From CBDUQP01 sp965369385 (GTDB lineage Bacteria; Planctomycetota; Phycisphaerae; SM23-33): a DNA stretch of 25,329 nt. A model generated the notes under the pieces. That model had not been told where the DNA came from and made no database searches. It was given only the letters and a program-made list of their open reading frames with translations. The stretch spans positions 1 to 25,329 of the forward strand of contig CBDUQP010000039.1 of NCBI GenBank assembly GCA_965369385.1, given 5' to 3'. Shown one piece after another: positions 24,854 to 25,329 of this stretch (positions are counted from its first letter, which is position 1; each line of letters begins with the position of its first letter). Both the position numbers and the translations under genes were made by a program.

Positions 24854-24947
24854 CGGAGGCGGATGGGAATCGAACCCACCCGGGACTTTGTTGAGCCCCA
24901 CATCGGTTTTGAAGACCGAGGCCGGCACCAGCCTAGCGAACGCCTCC
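24854..24947 (-). tRNA. selC: tRNA-Sec (anticodon UCA)
   Basis: Read on the - strand, GGAGGCG pairs with CGCCTCC as acceptor stem (discriminator G at 24854; CCA not encoded). The anticodon arm is TCGGT-CTTCAAA-ACCGA, with anticodon TCA. There is a long variable arm of six pairs (GGGGCT/AGTCCC), and a T arm with loop TTCGATT. The extended D arm can form six pairs with one bulged A. Length of about 94 nt, long D and variable arms and the UCA anticodon identify selC. The eighth acceptor pair is T-C rather than Watson-Crick. Confidence 0.97.
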
Positions 24948-24960
24948 AGCTATCTACCCG

Positions 24961-24988
24961 GTGCCTGTTCCGCATGCGGGCAAGGCAC
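24961..24988. terminator. Hairpin upstream of tRNA-Sec
   Basis: GTGCCT (24961-24966) pairs with AGGCAC (24983-24988), with an inner CCGC/GCGG stem (24970-24979). On the - strand it comes between the end of the partial frame at 25009 and the tRNA, so it may end transcription of the upstream gene. There is no clear T-run and I see no good tRNA promoter in the short space left. Confidence 0.3.
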
Positions 24989-25008
24989 AGCCATTGGTAC
25001 GCCGATCA

Positions 25009-25221
25009 TCAGTAGTGAGTGACGCTGACAGCCCGGCCATTAAGCCAGACATAGTCATTCCTATCTACCATATAGAATATCTTATCGGCATAAGAATTGC
25101 CAGTACGCCATTGATTTGCAGGGTATCTGCCGACCACAGTAGGCCCTGCGAAGACGTAGCGAATATTGCTCTTATGGGAGTGTCGCCGCGATTGAGTACT
25201 GTGGCGGTAATGCTGCGAATC
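25009..25221 (-). pseudogene. Possible C-terminal remnant of a prepilin-like (DUF1559/H-X9-DG style) protein
   Basis: A stop-free - strand frame of 70 codons ends at TGA 25009-25011. Its sequence looks protein-like: DSQHYRHS near the start, RHSHKSNIRYVFAG, then YADKIFYMVD and YVWLNG near the end. The His-to-Phe-Ala-Gly spacing recalls the C-terminal signature of planctomycete prepilin-like proteins (H-X9-DG). The frame is closed upstream by TGA (25222-25224) and then TAG, so it is either a decayed gene or a chance frame. A 79-codon frame in another phase (25065-25304) has no better claim. No other gene is visible from 24948 to the edge. Confidence 0.25.
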
Positions 25222-25329
25222 TCACCGCGTGATATGCCGCCCTGGCAGGAACATCCCCTGCATGATCTATATGACGGCGCGGCTCGCCAAGCCGCTCGCC
25301 ACACCTGTCCTGCACAGCTTCAGCGACGC

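Noticed and set aside
25279..25322. In-frame TGA at 25320-25322 (- strand) followed after 24 nt by a GCGGCT/AGCCGC hairpin, looking like another Sec site
   Set aside because: The frame has no recognisable protein on either side, is cut by the window edge, and another phase looks more protein-like. The hairpin alone is not evidence.
1..25329. CRISPR array, rRNA genes, prophage or intact transposase
   Set aside because: No regularly spaced repeat array, rRNA signature, integrase or transposase frame was seen.

Overview
The window looks like a chromosomal segment of a strictly or facultatively anaerobic fermentative bacterium. A planctomycete of the Phycisphaerae type is my best guess. This rests on the secreted-protein style, the mixture of GTG/TTG/ATG starts, the small structured repeats and a prepilin-like fragment at the right edge; no rRNA or marker gene confirms it. 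Coding density is high, most genes have clear Shine-Dalgarno sequences, and no phage or intact transposon was seen.

Left part (1-9253, + strand): after about 300 bp of small repeats comes a redox-controlled hydrogen locus. A perfect Rex operator sits inside the promoter of rex. It is followed by hydC, hydB and hydA, the three subunits of a soluble NAD-linked (probably electron-bifurcating) [FeFe]-hydrogenase. Next is a hydrogenase-like protein fused to a histidine kinase (a putative H2 or redox sensor), then a stand-alone receiver and a receiver-kinase hybrid. Rex would report the NADH/NAD+ ratio and the sensor kinase could report H2. A strong bidirectional terminator closes the block.

Middle (9435-12368, - strand): an orphan MalK-type ABC ATPase followed by an L-fucose-isomerase-family protein, suggesting carbohydrate use.

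Right part (12724-24947): an almost complete selenocysteine cassette. One + strand run holds a NitT/TauT-type ABC transporter (lipoprotein binding protein, permease, ATPase), selA, selB, two paralogous secreted proteins, and selD fused to an AhpD-like CxxC domain. On the opposite strand are the tRNA-Sec gene (selC, anticodon UCA), a small membrane protein and a polyferredoxin-like membrane protein.

The main discovery is that the two paralogues between selB and selD do not end where a standard gene finder stops them. In both, the stop is an in-frame TGA followed by exactly 42 more codons. These encode conserved sequence (26 of 42 positions identical counting the TGA, with many synonymous differences), a UGxLC motif, and a small hairpin at the correct distance for a bacterial SECIS. 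I interpret them as a previously unrecognised family of secreted selenoproteins, encoded inside the machinery that makes them. The ABC transporter co-located with selA/selB is a candidate selenium importer, and the small membrane protein beside selC may be a third selenoprotein (C-terminal CPTU), with much weaker support.
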